Source: Clostridia bacterium
GTDB taxonomy: Bacteria; Bacillota; Clostridia; Oscillospirales; Acutalibacteraceae
Assembly (NCBI GenBank): GCA_017395425.1
Contig: JAFPUM010000062.1
Span: forward strand, 1 to 64,000
Reading direction: 5' to 3'
DNA: 64,000 bases
The notes under the pieces were generated by a model. It was given only the letters and a program-made list of their open reading frames with translations, was not told the origin of the DNA and made no database searches. How positions within the stretch are numbered: the stretch's first letter is position 1; every line of letters begins with the position of its first letter. Positions 1 to 8,694 of this stretch are shown piece by piece. The position numbers and the translations under genes were made by a program.

Positions 1-1880
1 AACTTCATGTTGCCGGTGCCGGAGGCTTCGGTGCCCGCGGTGGAAATCTGCTCGGACACGTCGGCGGCGGGGGTGATCTTCTCCGCGTAGGACACATTGT
101 AGTTGGAAACGAAGCTGACGGAAAGATAGGGGCTGACCTCGGGGTCGGCAGCAATCATCTTGCCGATTTCGTTGATGAACTTGATAATGCCCTTGGCTCT
201 GTAATAGCCGGGTGCGGCCTTGGCGCCGAAGATAAAGGCGGTGGGCTGGAAGTTCTTGATGCGTCCTTCCTTGATGCCGAAATAGATATCCAGAATCGAG
301 AAGGCATTGAGAAGCTGTCTCTTGTACTCGTGCAGACGCTTGACCTGAATATCAAAGATAAAGTCGGGGTTCACGGTCAGACCGTCCATCTTCTGCATAT
401 ACTGCGCCAACTCGACCTTTTTCTGGTGCTTGATCTCGGCAAAAGCATTGAGCGTATCGGGATCGTCGGCAAACTGCTCCATCTTCTTGAGTTCAAAGAG
501 ATCGGTCAGCCAGCCTTCGCCAATCTTACCGGTGATAAAGGCAGCCAGTTCCTGATTGGCAAGCGCCAGCCAGCGACGCTGCGTAATGCCGTTGGTCTTA
601 TTGTTGAAGCGCTCGGGATAGAGTTTATACCACTCTTTGAGCGCGGTGTTCTTGAGAATGTCGGAGTGAATCTGCGCCACGCCGTTGATGGAGTGGGTAG
701 CGTAAATCGCCAGACGCGCCATATGCACGCGGTTGTCGCAGAGAATACGGTAAATATCCATCTTGCTGCCGGTAATGTCAGCCGCTTCCAGATCCTCCTG
801 AAGCATCTTATCGAGCGCCACCACATAGGTGTAAACCGTGGGAATGACATCCATAAAGAGGTTGATGTCCCACTTTTCGAGTGCTTCGGGCATGATGGTG
901 TGGTTGGTATAGGCAAAGGTATCCTTCGCGTAAGCGACGGCATCCTTCAGATCCACCTTTTCTTCTTCCACAAGAATGCGCAGGAATTCCGGTATTGAGA
1001 CAACAGGATGTGTGTCGTTGAGCTGAATGGCGTATTCCTGAGCAAACTGGGAGAAATCCGAGCCGTGACGCGCCTTATATTTGCGGATCATATCCTGCAG
1101 GGACGCGCTCGAGAAGAAATACTGCTGCTTGAGGCGAAGTACTTTGCCTTCATACGTCTCATCGTTGGGATACAGCACGGAAGAGATCACTTCCGCGTCA
1201 TTTTTCTCCGCAATGGAGGCTGCGCGGTTGTTGCGGTTGAACTGGTCAAAATCGAACGAATGCACCGGCTCCGCCTGCCACAGACGCAGGTTGTTGACGG
1301 TCTTGCCGCCGTAACCGATCACCGGCATATCATAGGGAACCGCCTTGACAGTCTGACCGGAGAAGGACACCAGCACGGTTTCCTCATCGCGGCGGATAGA
1401 CCACGGGTCGCCATAGGACTGCCAGTCGTCGGCGGTTTCCTTCTGGAAGCCGTTCTCAAAATACTGCTTGAAAAGACCGTACTTATAGCGGATGCCGTAG
1501 CCGTCGAGCGGAATATTCTGGGTGGCAGCGGAATCGATGAAACAAGCTGCCAGACGACCCAGACCGCCGTTGCCCAGCGCGTCGTCCTCAATATCCTCAA
1601 AAATACTGATGTCAATACCCGCGGAACCAAGCAGTTCCTTGGTATCTTCCAGCAGACCGAGGTTCAGCAGGTTACTGTAAATCATGCGGCCGATGAGGAA
1701 TTCCGCCGACAGATAGGCGGCTCTCTTTGTGCCGGCGAATTTGTCCGCACCGCGGTAAGCCTGCGCCACAGCCGCCTTGGAGACCGCGTTGTAAAGCTCT
1801 TTGGTTGTCGCGGTATTCAATGTTTTGCCGGCGTCAAGCTCCAGGCACTTAATGACATCGTTCTGAAAAGTAGTGTTCAA
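1..1880 (-). CDS. glgP: Glycogen/starch (maltodextrin) phosphorylase, C-terminus cut by window edge
   Basis: This enzyme releases glucose-1-phosphate from alpha-1,4-glucans with a pyridoxal phosphate cofactor in the cytoplasm. I read about 626 codons from a TTG start at 1880, preceded by GGGAGG seven bases upstream; there is no ATG near the start. The protein contains the family stretches AYLSAEFLIGR, DALGNGGLGRLAACF, QLNDTHP and VKRLHEYKRQLLN, and the window ends inside EASGTGNMK, whose Lys is the PLP-binding residue of the family. The rest of the C-terminal domain lies off the left edge. It begins 5 bp after malQ ends, so the two are almost certainly one operon for maltodextrin breakdown. 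Several shorter open frames overlap it on both strands and are shadows. Confidence 0.96.
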   Translation of the reverse strand, partial: MNTTFQNDVIKCLELDAGKTLNTATTKELYNAVSKAAVAQAYRGADKFAGTKRAAYLSAEFLIGRMIYSNLLNLGLLEDTKELLGSAGIDISIFEDIEDDALGNGGLGRLAACFIDSAATQNIPLDGYGIRYKYGLFKQYFENGFQKETADDWQSYGDPWSIRRDEETVLVSFSGQTVKAVPYDMPVIGYGGKTVNNLRLWQAEPVHSFDFDQFNRNNRAASIAEKNDAEVISSVLYPNDETYEGKVLRLKQQYFFSSASLQDMIRKYKARHGSDFSQFAQEYAIQLNDTHPVVSIPEFLRILVEEEKVDLKDAVAYAKDTFAYTNHTIMPEALEKWDINLFMDVIPTVYTYVVALDKMLQEDLEAADITGSKMDIYRILCDNRVHMARLAIYATHSINGVAQIHSDILKNTALKEWYKLYPERFNNKTNGITQRRWLALANQELAAFITGKIGEGWLTDLFELKKMEQFADDPDTLNAFAEIKHQKKVELAQYMQKMDGLTVNPDFIFDIQVKRLHEYKRQLLNAFSILDIYFGIKEGRIKNFQPTAFIFGAKAAPGYYRAKGIIKFINEIGKMIAADPEVSPYLSVSFVSNYNVSYAEKITPAADVSEQISTAGTEASGTGNMK

Positions 1881-1885
1881 ATTAT

Positions 1886-3394
1886 TTACCTCCCGTAAAT
1901 TTCGACAAGGCGTGCGATTCGCTCCGCCAGCTTGTCAGACATCTGGGTCTTGTTGGCTCTCCATTCCCAGTTACCGCCGAGGGTAGACGGGAAGTTCATT
2001 CTCGCGGAATTATCGAGACCGAGATAATCCTGAAGCTGATAGATAACCGTGTGCGCGCAGGACATAAAGCCCACACGGATAATCGCCTCGGGAATATCGT
2101 TGATGGTTTCACAGTGGAGATATTCCACCGCATACCGCAGATCCTCAATATCCTTGTTATCGTCACAGAAATACCCGACAAGCGTTTCATTGTCGTGGGT
2201 ACCGCCGTAAACCACATAGTTTTCGGTGATATTATGGGGCAGGAAGACATTGTCGCTGCCGCCGTCAAAGCCGAACTGAAGCACCTTCATGCCCGGATAG
2301 TTCATCTTCTTGAGCAGCGCCTCGACCTTCTCGTTGCTCACGCCAAGATCTTCGGCGATGACCAGCGAATCGCCCAGCACGGAATTGATGGCCGTCGTGA
2401 GCTTTGCGCCCGGACCGGGCATCCATTTGCCTTCAATGGCAGTCGTGGCGCCGGCGGGAATGGAATAATATTTCACCACACCGATGAAATGGTCAATGCG
2501 GATGACATCGTAAATCTTGGCGGAGGCTCCCATGCGCTGCTTCCACCACGAGAAACCGGTCTTTTCCATCGCGTCCCAGTCATAAAGGGGATTGCCCCAG
2601 AGCTGACCGTCGGCGGAGAAATTATCCGGCGGCACACCCGCGACCTTGATCGGTCTTCTCTGTTCATCGAGCTGGAACATATCGCCGTGCACCCATGTGT
2701 CGGCGCTGTCCATTGCCACATAAATCGGAATATCGCCGATAATCTTGATGCCGTTCGCGTTGGCATAGGCTTTCAGGCGATCCCACTGCTCGAAAAACTT
2801 GAACTGGAGGAACTTCCAGAAGTCCATATCATTCGCCAGCATGGCTCTGTATTCTCTGACAGCCTTGGGTCTTCTCAGGCGGATATCGTCCTCCCAGTCC
2901 ACCCAGCCCTGACCGCCGAAATGGAACTTCAACGCCATGAAGAAGGCATAGTCGTCCAGCCAGAAGGTATGTTCCTCACAGAACGCCTTATATTCAGGCG
3001 TTCCCTTGTGACCGCTGCGTTCAAACGCCTTGCGGAGTACCACAAACCGGGACTCATAAATCTTGGCATAATCCACCTTGGAGGAATCCCAGCCCCAGTC
3101 ATGGGCATTCACTTCATCCGAATGAAGCAGACCTTCCTCAATCAGTGTGTCCAGATCAATAAAATAGGGGTTTCCGGCAAATGCCGAAAAAGCCTGATAG
3201 GGCGAATCGCCGTAACTGGTGGGTCCGATCGGAAGCACCTGCCAATAACGCTGATGCGCCTTTTTAAGAAAATCAACAAATTCATATGCCGCTTTGCCCA
3301 GCGTGCCGATGCCGTAGGGAGACGGCAGACTTGTTATCGACAGCAAAATGCCCGAAGCGCGCGGAAATGAACATGATTCCTTTTGAGCCAACAA
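1886..3394 (-). CDS. malQ: 4-alpha-glucanotransferase (amylomaltase, GH77)
   Basis: MalQ transfers alpha-1,4-glucan segments between maltodextrins and frees glucose, making longer chains for the phosphorylase encoded next. The N-terminus RASGILLSITSLPSPYGIGTLG and the stretches VLPIGPTSYGDSPYQ, IGDIPIYVAMDSADTW, VIRIDHFIG (nucleophile Asp region), VIAEDLG (acid/base Glu) and GTHDNET are typical of GH77, and about 500 residues is normal length. The open frame extends to a GTG at 3400, but GGGAAGG is only 2 bp from that codon; the TTG at 3394 sits 8 bp from it and is preferred. It is first in the malQ-glgP operon, with a promoter at 3434-3462. Confidence 0.95.
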   Translation of the reverse strand: MLAQKESCSFPRASGILLSITSLPSPYGIGTLGKAAYEFVDFLKKAHQRYWQVLPIGPTSYGDSPYQAFSAFAGNPYFIDLDTLIEEGLLHSDEVNAHDWGWDSSKVDYAKIYESRFVVLRKAFERSGHKGTPEYKAFCEEHTFWLDDYAFFMALKFHFGGQGWVDWEDDIRLRRPKAVREYRAMLANDMDFWKFLQFKFFEQWDRLKAYANANGIKIIGDIPIYVAMDSADTWVHGDMFQLDEQRRPIKVAGVPPDNFSADGQLWGNPLYDWDAMEKTGFSWWKQRMGASAKIYDVIRIDHFIGVVKYYSIPAGATTAIEGKWMPGPGAKLTTAINSVLGDSLVIAEDLGVSNEKVEALLKKMNYPGMKVLQFGFDGGSDNVFLPHNITENYVVYGGTHDNETLVGYFCDDNKDIEDLRYAVEYLHCETINDIPEAIIRVGFMSCAHTVIYQLQDYLGLDNSARMNFPSTLGGNWEWRANKTQMSDKLAERIARLVEIYGR

Positions 3395-3433
3395 AATCAC
3401 AACCTTCCCGAAGAGTTAAAAATTGCCATTTGC

Positions 3434-3462
3434 ATATTACCACAAATCACGGCAACTGTCAA
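3434..3462 (-). promoter_or_regulatory. Sigma-A promoter of malQ-glgP
   Basis: On the minus strand TTGACA (3457-3462) and TAATAT (3434-3439) are separated by 17 bp, about 40 bp upstream of malQ. It is back-to-back with the promoter at 3497-3525, so the roughly 35-bp gap between them could be a shared control region; no clear operator palindrome was seen there. Confidence 0.8.
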
Positions 3463-3496
3463 TAGATTAAAGGGGGATTCCGTCAAATTTTTTTGG

Positions 3497-3525
3497 TTGA
3501 CATTGCCCCCGCCATGCTATATAAT
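3497..3525 (+). promoter_or_regulatory. Consensus sigma-A promoter of the GH13 lipoprotein gene
   Basis: TTGACA at 3497-3502 and TATAAT at 3520-3525 with a 17-bp spacer form a perfect consensus promoter, 77 bp upstream of the start codon at 3602. Confidence 0.85.
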
Positions 3526-3601
3526 GAAAACAAATCGGACAAAATCTCATTTTGTTTGTGAACGGCTTTTGTGAATTCAACCAAAGAAAGGATGACCTAT
3601 C

Positions 3602-5476
3602 TTGAAATCCCGAAAAAACACCCGCTCCCTGCTGGCGCTCCTGCTGGCAGCGGTGATGCTGCTCAGTGCCTGCTCCCAGCAGGAAGAACCCGAAAAGAAG
3701 GTTCCCTCCGTACCGGACGAGGCAATTACGGAATTTGACGACAAATACAAGAATTTCTATGAAATCTTCGTGCGCTCCTTCTATGACAGCGACGGCGACG
3801 GTTACGGGGATTTCAACGGCATCACCCAGAAGCTCGATTACCTCCACCCCGTCGGTTCGGCTTCCAACAGCAGTTCCATCGGCATCAACGGCATCTGGCT
3901 CATGCCCGTCAATCCCTCCCCTTCCTATCATAAGTACGACGTCAAAGACTACTTCGACGTGGATCCGATGTACGGCACCATGGCGGATTTTGAAAACATG
4001 GTGGAAAAATGCCATGAACACCACATTACGCTGATCATTGATATGGTGCTGAATCACACTTCCAAGGAGCACGAGTGGTTCAGGAATTTCTGCGAAGTCA
4101 TACGCGCCCAGCAGGACAAACGGGACATTGACATCGACGAAAAATACGCCACCTATTACAGCTATGTCACCAACGAGCAGATGGAAGCCGAAGGCACCGC
4201 GATTACGTCCGGCAGCTATACCTATTACAAGATGAACGGCGCCCGCTATCAGAAGATTCCCGGCACCGACTGCTATTATGAATGCAATTTCAGCGACGAT
4301 ATGCCCGAACTCAATTACGACAGCGAATACGTTTGGGAAGAAGTGGAAAAAATCTGCGATTTCTGGATCGGCAAGGGCGTGGACGGCTTCCGCTTTGATG
4401 CGGTGCTCTACTTCTATTTCAACGACACCAACCGCAACACCGCTGTGCTGCGCCGCATTCAGGAATACTGCAAAACCAAAAATCCCGGCTTCTATACCAT
4501 CGGTGAAGCATGGACCGGCACTCCCACCGTCAAGGAGTATTTCCGCAGCGGCTTCGACAGCTTCTTCAATTTCACCTATGCCAACAACGCCGGTCTGATT
4601 GCCAAGACCGTCAAGGGCAAGGACGGCGCCGCCTTTGCCAAACGTCTGCAAAGCTGGAATAATACGCTCAAACTGGTATCCGCTACCGATGCGATTGACG
4701 CTCCCTTCCTCTCCAACCACGATATGGGACGTTCCTCCGGCTATTACACCACCCTTGGACAGAAGAAGATGGCTGCCAGCCTCTATCAGCTCATGCCCGG
4801 CAATACCTTCATCTATTACGGCGAGGAAATCGGTCTCAAAGGCAACACCACCGACAGCACCAAGAAAGACCCCACCGCCCGTATGCCCATCAAATGGTCG
4901 GCTTCTGAGGACGGCTCCAAGATGACCTATCCGCCCAACAGCGATCTGACAGTCAAGCAGGACGATGTGGACGGCGTTTACGAACAGCTCCGCGATGAAA
5001 ACTCCCTTCTGACCCACTACCGTCTGCTGCTCAAGCTCAAGAACCAGAATCCCCAGATTGCCCGCGGCACCGTGACCGCCTGCGATTTCGGCAAGAGCAA
5101 CATTGCCGCCTACACCTGCGTGTATGACGGTACGGCAGTCATGGTCATTCACAATCTCAGTCTGGAAGAGGATTCCTTTGACCTCAGCGCTCTCGGTTAT
5201 GCCGACTTCACGGAGCTGCGCGGCTATCTTGTCGCCAAAGCTGCCGAAGGCGAAACCGAAACCGACAGCGCCCCCGTTCTCGGCGCGTCCTCCGAGGCTC
5301 CCGCCGAAACCGAGGAAAAAGAAGCTGTCGTCACATTGGAAGGCGGCAAGCTCACCATTCCCGGCAGAACCACCGTGGTGCTGCGCTCCACCGAGCATTA
5401 TGACGACGTCGTGGTTGACCCCAACGCCATCACCACCTCCGACGAAGACAGTCAGGTACAGGCAATGGGAGAATGA
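3602..5476 (+). CDS. Extracellular alpha-amylase family (GH13) lipoprotein
   Basis: This 624-residue protein should hydrolyse alpha-glucans at the cell surface and feed the malQ/glgP products encoded divergently. It has a lipoprotein signal peptide ending LLSAC (Cys24). The GH13 conserved regions are visible: DMVLNH (residues 147-152), GFRFDAV with nucleophile Asp266, TIGEAW with acid/base Glu302, and FLSNHD (Asp374). DSDGDGYGD (62-70) looks like a calcium loop. An acidic, Ala/Glu-rich insertion lies in the C-terminal beta domain around residues 545-580. The start is TTG at 3602, 9 bp after AAAGAAAGGA. Whether it is an amylase, neopullulanase or alpha-glucosidase cannot be told by eye. Confidence 0.92.
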   Translation: MKSRKNTRSLLALLLAAVMLLSACSQQEEPEKKVPSVPDEAITEFDDKYKNFYEIFVRSFYDSDGDGYGDFNGITQKLDYLHPVGSASNSSSIGINGIWLMPVNPSPSYHKYDVKDYFDVDPMYGTMADFENMVEKCHEHHITLIIDMVLNHTSKEHEWFRNFCEVIRAQQDKRDIDIDEKYATYYSYVTNEQMEAEGTAITSGSYTYYKMNGARYQKIPGTDCYYECNFSDDMPELNYDSEYVWEEVEKICDFWIGKGVDGFRFDAVLYFYFNDTNRNTAVLRRIQEYCKTKNPGFYTIGEAWTGTPTVKEYFRSGFDSFFNFTYANNAGLIAKTVKGKDGAAFAKRLQSWNNTLKLVSATDAIDAPFLSNHDMGRSSGYYTTLGQKKMAASLYQLMPGNTFIYYGEEIGLKGNTTDSTKKDPTARMPIKWSASEDGSKMTYPPNSDLTVKQDDVDGVYEQLRDENSLLTHYRLLLKLKNQNPQIARGTVTACDFGKSNIAAYTCVYDGTAVMVIHNLSLEEDSFDLSALGYADFTELRGYLVAKAAEGETETDSAPVLGASSEAPAETEEKEAVVTLEGGKLTIPGRTTVVLRSTEHYDDVVVDPNAITTSDEDSQVQAMGE

Positions 5477-5536
5477 TGCGCTCGCGTTCGCTCGCTAAAA
5501 CAAGAAAGAATAGAGAATAAAGAATAAATAATAAAG

Positions 5537-5580
5537 AAAAAGGCGCCACATCGTTTTATATGATATGGCGCCTTTCCTTT
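5537..5580. terminator. Bidirectional terminator between convergent genes
   Basis: AAAGGCGCCA and its partner TGGCGCCTTT form a strong hairpin flanked by A-rich and T-rich runs, lying between the ends of the GH13 gene and the flavin reductase gene. It is preceded by a low-complexity run of GAATAAA-like units (5500-5536). Confidence 0.75.
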
Positions 5581-5613
5581 ATGTCTTCTGACCACTGATC
5601 ACTGATCACTATT

Positions 5614-6291
5614 TCACTGTCCGAAGGGTTTGTCTTTCCAGTCGGCGTACCGTCCGCGAAGTTCCAGCGAAGCGAGATGTGTGTCCGCGAGCTGACCGGT
5701 CGCGTAATCGGCGGGTTCGTGAATGTTGTACATAAAACCTTCTTTGCCGAAACGCTTGTCCACGCCCGCTATGTATTCCTCCGCGGCAGCCACGTGACGC
5801 ACGCGTCCGATGATCATGGAATTGAGCCCCTGCCGCGAAAGATCGACGTTGCACGCCAGTTCGCATTCCAGCGTCAGAAAACTCTGCGCGACACGGGGAA
5901 CCTTGACCGTCATCGCCTTTTCCGGCGTGAAATTGCCCGCGGCGAACTCATCATCATTTACACCGTTATCCATCACCGTGGCAATGCAGTTGGGATAGTA
6001 ATCCGCACTCACGAAATTGACGCAGAATTCTCCCTCCCGCACGATGTTCTGGTAAGTGTGCGACAGATGGCTCACGTTCTGCATGACCGCGAAATAGCCT
6101 CCCGCGTCACCCCCGAAGCTGCTCCACGAGTGGAAGCAGAGATTGGGCTTGCCGTTGGACTTGACTGTCGAGATGAGGAACAACACCTGCGGAATCGCGC
6201 AGGCAAATTCCATATGCGAAAAGGTGTCGAACTGCCCGGGCCAGTTTTCATAGAGCAGTTCCTTGGTATCCATGCCGATTTCACGTTTCAA
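5614..6291 (-). CDS. Flavin reductase-like, FMN-binding split-barrel protein
   Basis: The 225-residue protein belongs by eye to the flavin reductase / DIM6-NTAB split-barrel family, which binds FMN and usually reduces flavin with NAD(P)H. Family-like stretches are NGKPNLCFHSWSSFGGD near residue 50, HTYQNIVREGEFCVNFVS, and LTLECELACNVDLSRQGLNSMIIGRV where such proteins close the barrel. The TTG start at 6291 is 10 bp after AGAAAGGA; an ATG at 6273 is an alternative but too far from that site. It follows the YwaF-like gene by 18 bp and is last in the leftward block. The real substrate is unknown. Confidence 0.85.
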   Translation of the reverse strand: MKREIGMDTKELLYENWPGQFDTFSHMEFACAIPQVLFLISTVKSNGKPNLCFHSWSSFGGDAGGYFAVMQNVSHLSHTYQNIVREGEFCVNFVSADYYPNCIATVMDNGVNDDEFAAGNFTPEKAMTVKVPRVAQSFLTLECELACNVDLSRQGLNSMIIGRVRHVAAAEEYIAGVDKRFGKEGFMYNIHEPADYATGQLADTHLASLELRGRYADWKDKPFGQ

Positions 6292-6309
6292 TGGGTCGCA
6301 TTCCTTTCT

Positions 6310-7032
6310 TTAGTGATGACGGGATAACGCCGCGATATCAAACGGCAGATAGAGAACGCCCCATACCGCGAGCAGTGCCGCCAACATGGGAATCAGATAA
6401 TATCCCTCGCCCAGCCAGTCCGCAAAGGTCTGGGTCAGCGTGCCGCGCACAGAACCGTTGATGAAAAAATAATTGCTGCCCAGCAGCCGGTTGACCGCTG
6501 CCACAGGCAGCAGCAGCAGTCCCAGCATCAATGCGACCGACGGCAGCCGCCGCGTATCCGGACGAAACATACCGCAGCATACCATATACAGCGGTATCAG
6601 CACGATGAAGGTGTGAGCAATCATCAGGTGGAGAAAATAGAAGCTGAAAGCGGTGCTGTTGCCGATATCCGGCGTGACCAGCGCAAAGAACGCGCCCGGC
6701 AGATTCACCGCGTAGATGAAGTTGCGGAAGGTCCGGTTCTCCGTAAACACCGCCAGCGGATAGGTAAACAGCGAAACCGAGCAAAGATGGAGAGGCAGTC
6801 CCGTCCGGATGTCGAATTCCTCCGGATACAGGGCAAAATACACATACTTGCCCAGTTCGATCACGGTGAACGCCGCCCACAGCACGATCAGCAGCCTTCG
6901 ACGCTTTTTGTCGTCCAACCGCCTGCCCAATACAATCATGCCGGCGCAAAACAGCACCGACAGCGCCAGAAAACACAGGTGCGTCGCGGAAAACAGCGTC
7001 ACCGGTCGGGTATTGTCAAATAGCTCTGCCAA
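6310..7032 (-). CDS. TIGR02206/YwaF-like integral membrane protein
   Basis: A membrane protein with about six or seven hydrophobic segments, carrying LPLHLCSVS and YAVNLPGAFFALVTPDIG, which are characteristic of the TIGR02206 (B. subtilis YwaF-like) family of unknown function. A strong AGGAGGG lies inside the longest open frame and points to a TTG start at 7032 (GGA-TTG-GCA), 8 bp downstream of it, rather than the ATG at 7062, which has no ribosome site. It lies between murD and the flavin reductase on the same strand, so it is probably co-transcribed. No function is proposed. Confidence 0.8.
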   Translation of the reverse strand: MAELFDNTRPVTLFSATHLCFLALSVLFCAGMIVLGRRLDDKKRRRLLIVLWAAFTVIELGKYVYFALYPEEFDIRTGLPLHLCSVSLFTYPLAVFTENRTFRNFIYAVNLPGAFFALVTPDIGNSTAFSFYFLHLMIAHTFIVLIPLYMVCCGMFRPDTRRLPSVALMLGLLLLPVAAVNRLLGSNYFFINGSVRGTLTQTFADWLGEGYYLIPMLAALLAVWGVLYLPFDIAALSRHH

Positions 7033-7109
7033 TCCTTGCTCCCTCCTTTCACTCGCATTCATCGTTAGTATGCGTTTGTAAGACGGGATTTATGCGCGTG
7101 CGATACGGT

Positions 7110-8456
7110 TTATTCGCCTTTGACCAGCTTCTGGAAAGCGTCGCCGCGCACTTCAAAATTTTTGAACATGTCGTAGCTCGCCGCCGCCGGGGACAGCAGA
7201 CAGATTTTGCCCGGCTCGGTAATTTCCATTGCCTTGCGCACGCCCTTTTCAAAGTCATGGCAGGGATAAATCGCCATACGTTCTCCGATACCGCGGGACG
7301 TGAACAGTTCGTTCATGCGCTGCGTGGTGGTACCCACCAGCACGAGGTTATCCACGGGGGCTGTAAGGAGGAAGTCCGCCAGATCGGCGTAGTCAATGCC
7401 GCGATCCATGCCGCCGAGAATCAGGGTTCCCACGCTGCCGAGCGCCTTCACCGCGTTAATGGCGGAACGGCAGATGGTGGAAATGGAATCGTCATAATAG
7501 GTCACGCCGCCGAAGGTGCCGACTTTTTCCAGCCGGTGCGCCAGCGGTCGGAAGGTCGCGAGCGACGCTTTGAATTCTGCTTCGCTCATATCGGTCAGCG
7601 CGCGGCAGATTGCGTAGTCAATGCCGATATTGTAAAGATTGTGCCTTCCGGGCAGCGACGTGTCTTCTTCCGCAATCACAATGGAACCGTGCGGGGTAGT
7701 GACAGTGGTGTCCTTCACGGAAATATCCGCCGGTTTGTCTTCTCCCAGACCGTCGCACGCCGTGACCAGACGACCGGGACGGGGGTACTTCGCCAGTGTT
7801 TCCAGATCGTTGACATTGAGAATCGTCACGTCATCCGCCTGCTGATAGGTAAACACATGGCTCTTGGCGGTGATATAATTGTCCATCGTGACATAGTGGT
7901 CGAGATGCTCTTCATACAGATTGAGAATCACGCCGATATGGGGCGAATGCCGCACAAATTCCAGCTGATGACAGCTCATCTCAAAGACCACGGTGGTGTT
8001 TTCATCCACGCTCTCAATGAAATCAAAGCAGGGAATGCCGATATTGCCCACAAAAATCGTGTTGTCGTCGTGCCGCTTGAGGATATGATAGAGCAGAGAC
8101 GACGTGGTGGACTTGCCCTTGGTACCGGTGATGCCGACGGTATTCTTCCCGAATGCCGTCAGAAACACCTCGGTCTGGGAGGTCAGTTTATCCAGCAGCT
8201 TTTCCGGATGAAACACCGGAATGCCCGGGCTTTTGAAAATATAGTCAAAGGCGGCAAGGTCATCCGTGTTGTCCTGACCGACTTCGATGAAATTGCAGTC
8301 GGGATAGAGGGTCAGATCCACCGGCTTGGCATCCGCCAGCGTCAGGTGCAGATCGGGGTACAGCGAACGGAGATAGCGATAGGTGGAAATGCCTTCGCGT
8401 CCCATGCCCCAGATGACTACGTTTTTGTTCTCTACAAAGGATACGATATTTTTCAT
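7110..8456 (-). CDS. murD: UDP-N-acetylmuramoyl-L-alanine--D-glutamate ligase
   Basis: MurD adds D-glutamate to UDP-MurNAc-L-Ala in the cytoplasmic steps of peptidoglycan synthesis. The 448-residue protein opens with an NAD(P)-like fold containing WGMGREGIS, has the Mur-ligase P-loop GITGTKGKSTTSS, the central stretch NLYEEHLDHY, and the C-terminal Mur domain with RPLAHRLEKVG and YYDDSIST. The start ATG at 8456 has AGGAAAGG 10 bp upstream; the open frame continues upstream to 8636 but that part is the palindromic repeat at 8513-8694. It stands outside any mur/division cluster, which is unusual but not rare in Clostridia. Confidence 0.96.
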   Translation of the reverse strand: MKNIVSFVENKNVVIWGMGREGISTYRYLRSLYPDLHLTLADAKPVDLTLYPDCNFIEVGQDNTDDLAAFDYIFKSPGIPVFHPEKLLDKLTSQTEVFLTAFGKNTVGITGTKGKSTTSSLLYHILKRHDDNTIFVGNIGIPCFDFIESVDENTTVVFEMSCHQLEFVRHSPHIGVILNLYEEHLDHYVTMDNYITAKSHVFTYQQADDVTILNVNDLETLAKYPRPGRLVTACDGLGEDKPADISVKDTTVTTPHGSIVIAEEDTSLPGRHNLYNIGIDYAICRALTDMSEAEFKASLATFRPLAHRLEKVGTFGGVTYYDDSISTICRSAINAVKALGSVGTLILGGMDRGIDYADLADFLLTAPVDNLVLVGTTTQRMNELFTSRGIGERMAIYPCHDFEKGVRKAMEITEPGKICLLSPAAASYDMFKNFEVRGDAFQKLVKGE

Positions 8457-8512
8457 TTCGCAGCAACCTTTCCTGATAGCTGTACAGATGGAGATTTTGG
8501 GAAAGTCTATTG

Positions 8513-8694
8513 ATGGAGGGTTCCTTTTCAGGATTCGCCTTCCCCCCCGTTTTTGATGCGGGCTCGTCTCGCAAGCACCGCAAAAGCGGTGCTTGTGGGG
8601 CTTTGCCCCACTCCCCAGTGGTGGCGCTGCCCCCACGCCCCTGCCAAAGGGACTCGTCCCTTTGGAATCCCCGCCGCTTCGCGGCTAATTACGC
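8513..8694. repeat. Nested-palindrome intergenic repeat, copy A
   Basis: The stretch begins GGAGGGTTCCTT, then has successive stem-loops (GCACCGC/GCGGTGC, GGGGC/GCCCC, AAAGGGAC/GTCCCTTT, GCCGC/GCGGC) and ends near CTAATTACGC. A related copy in the opposite orientation lies at 49500-49676 and a shortened one at 46913-46990. It fills the gap between the ABC-F gene and murD, and its outer end overlaps the last codons of the ABC-F gene. Confidence 0.75.

Noticed and set aside
3467-5398. A 643-residue open frame antisense to the GH13 gene, and similar long antisense frames over malQ, uvrB and others.
   Set aside because: They arise from codon bias on the opposite strand, have no ribosome sites, and resemble no family, whereas the sense frames carry clear motifs.
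8457-8636. N-terminal extension of murD.
   Set aside because: It translates the palindromic repeat; the MurD fold begins at the ATG at 8456.
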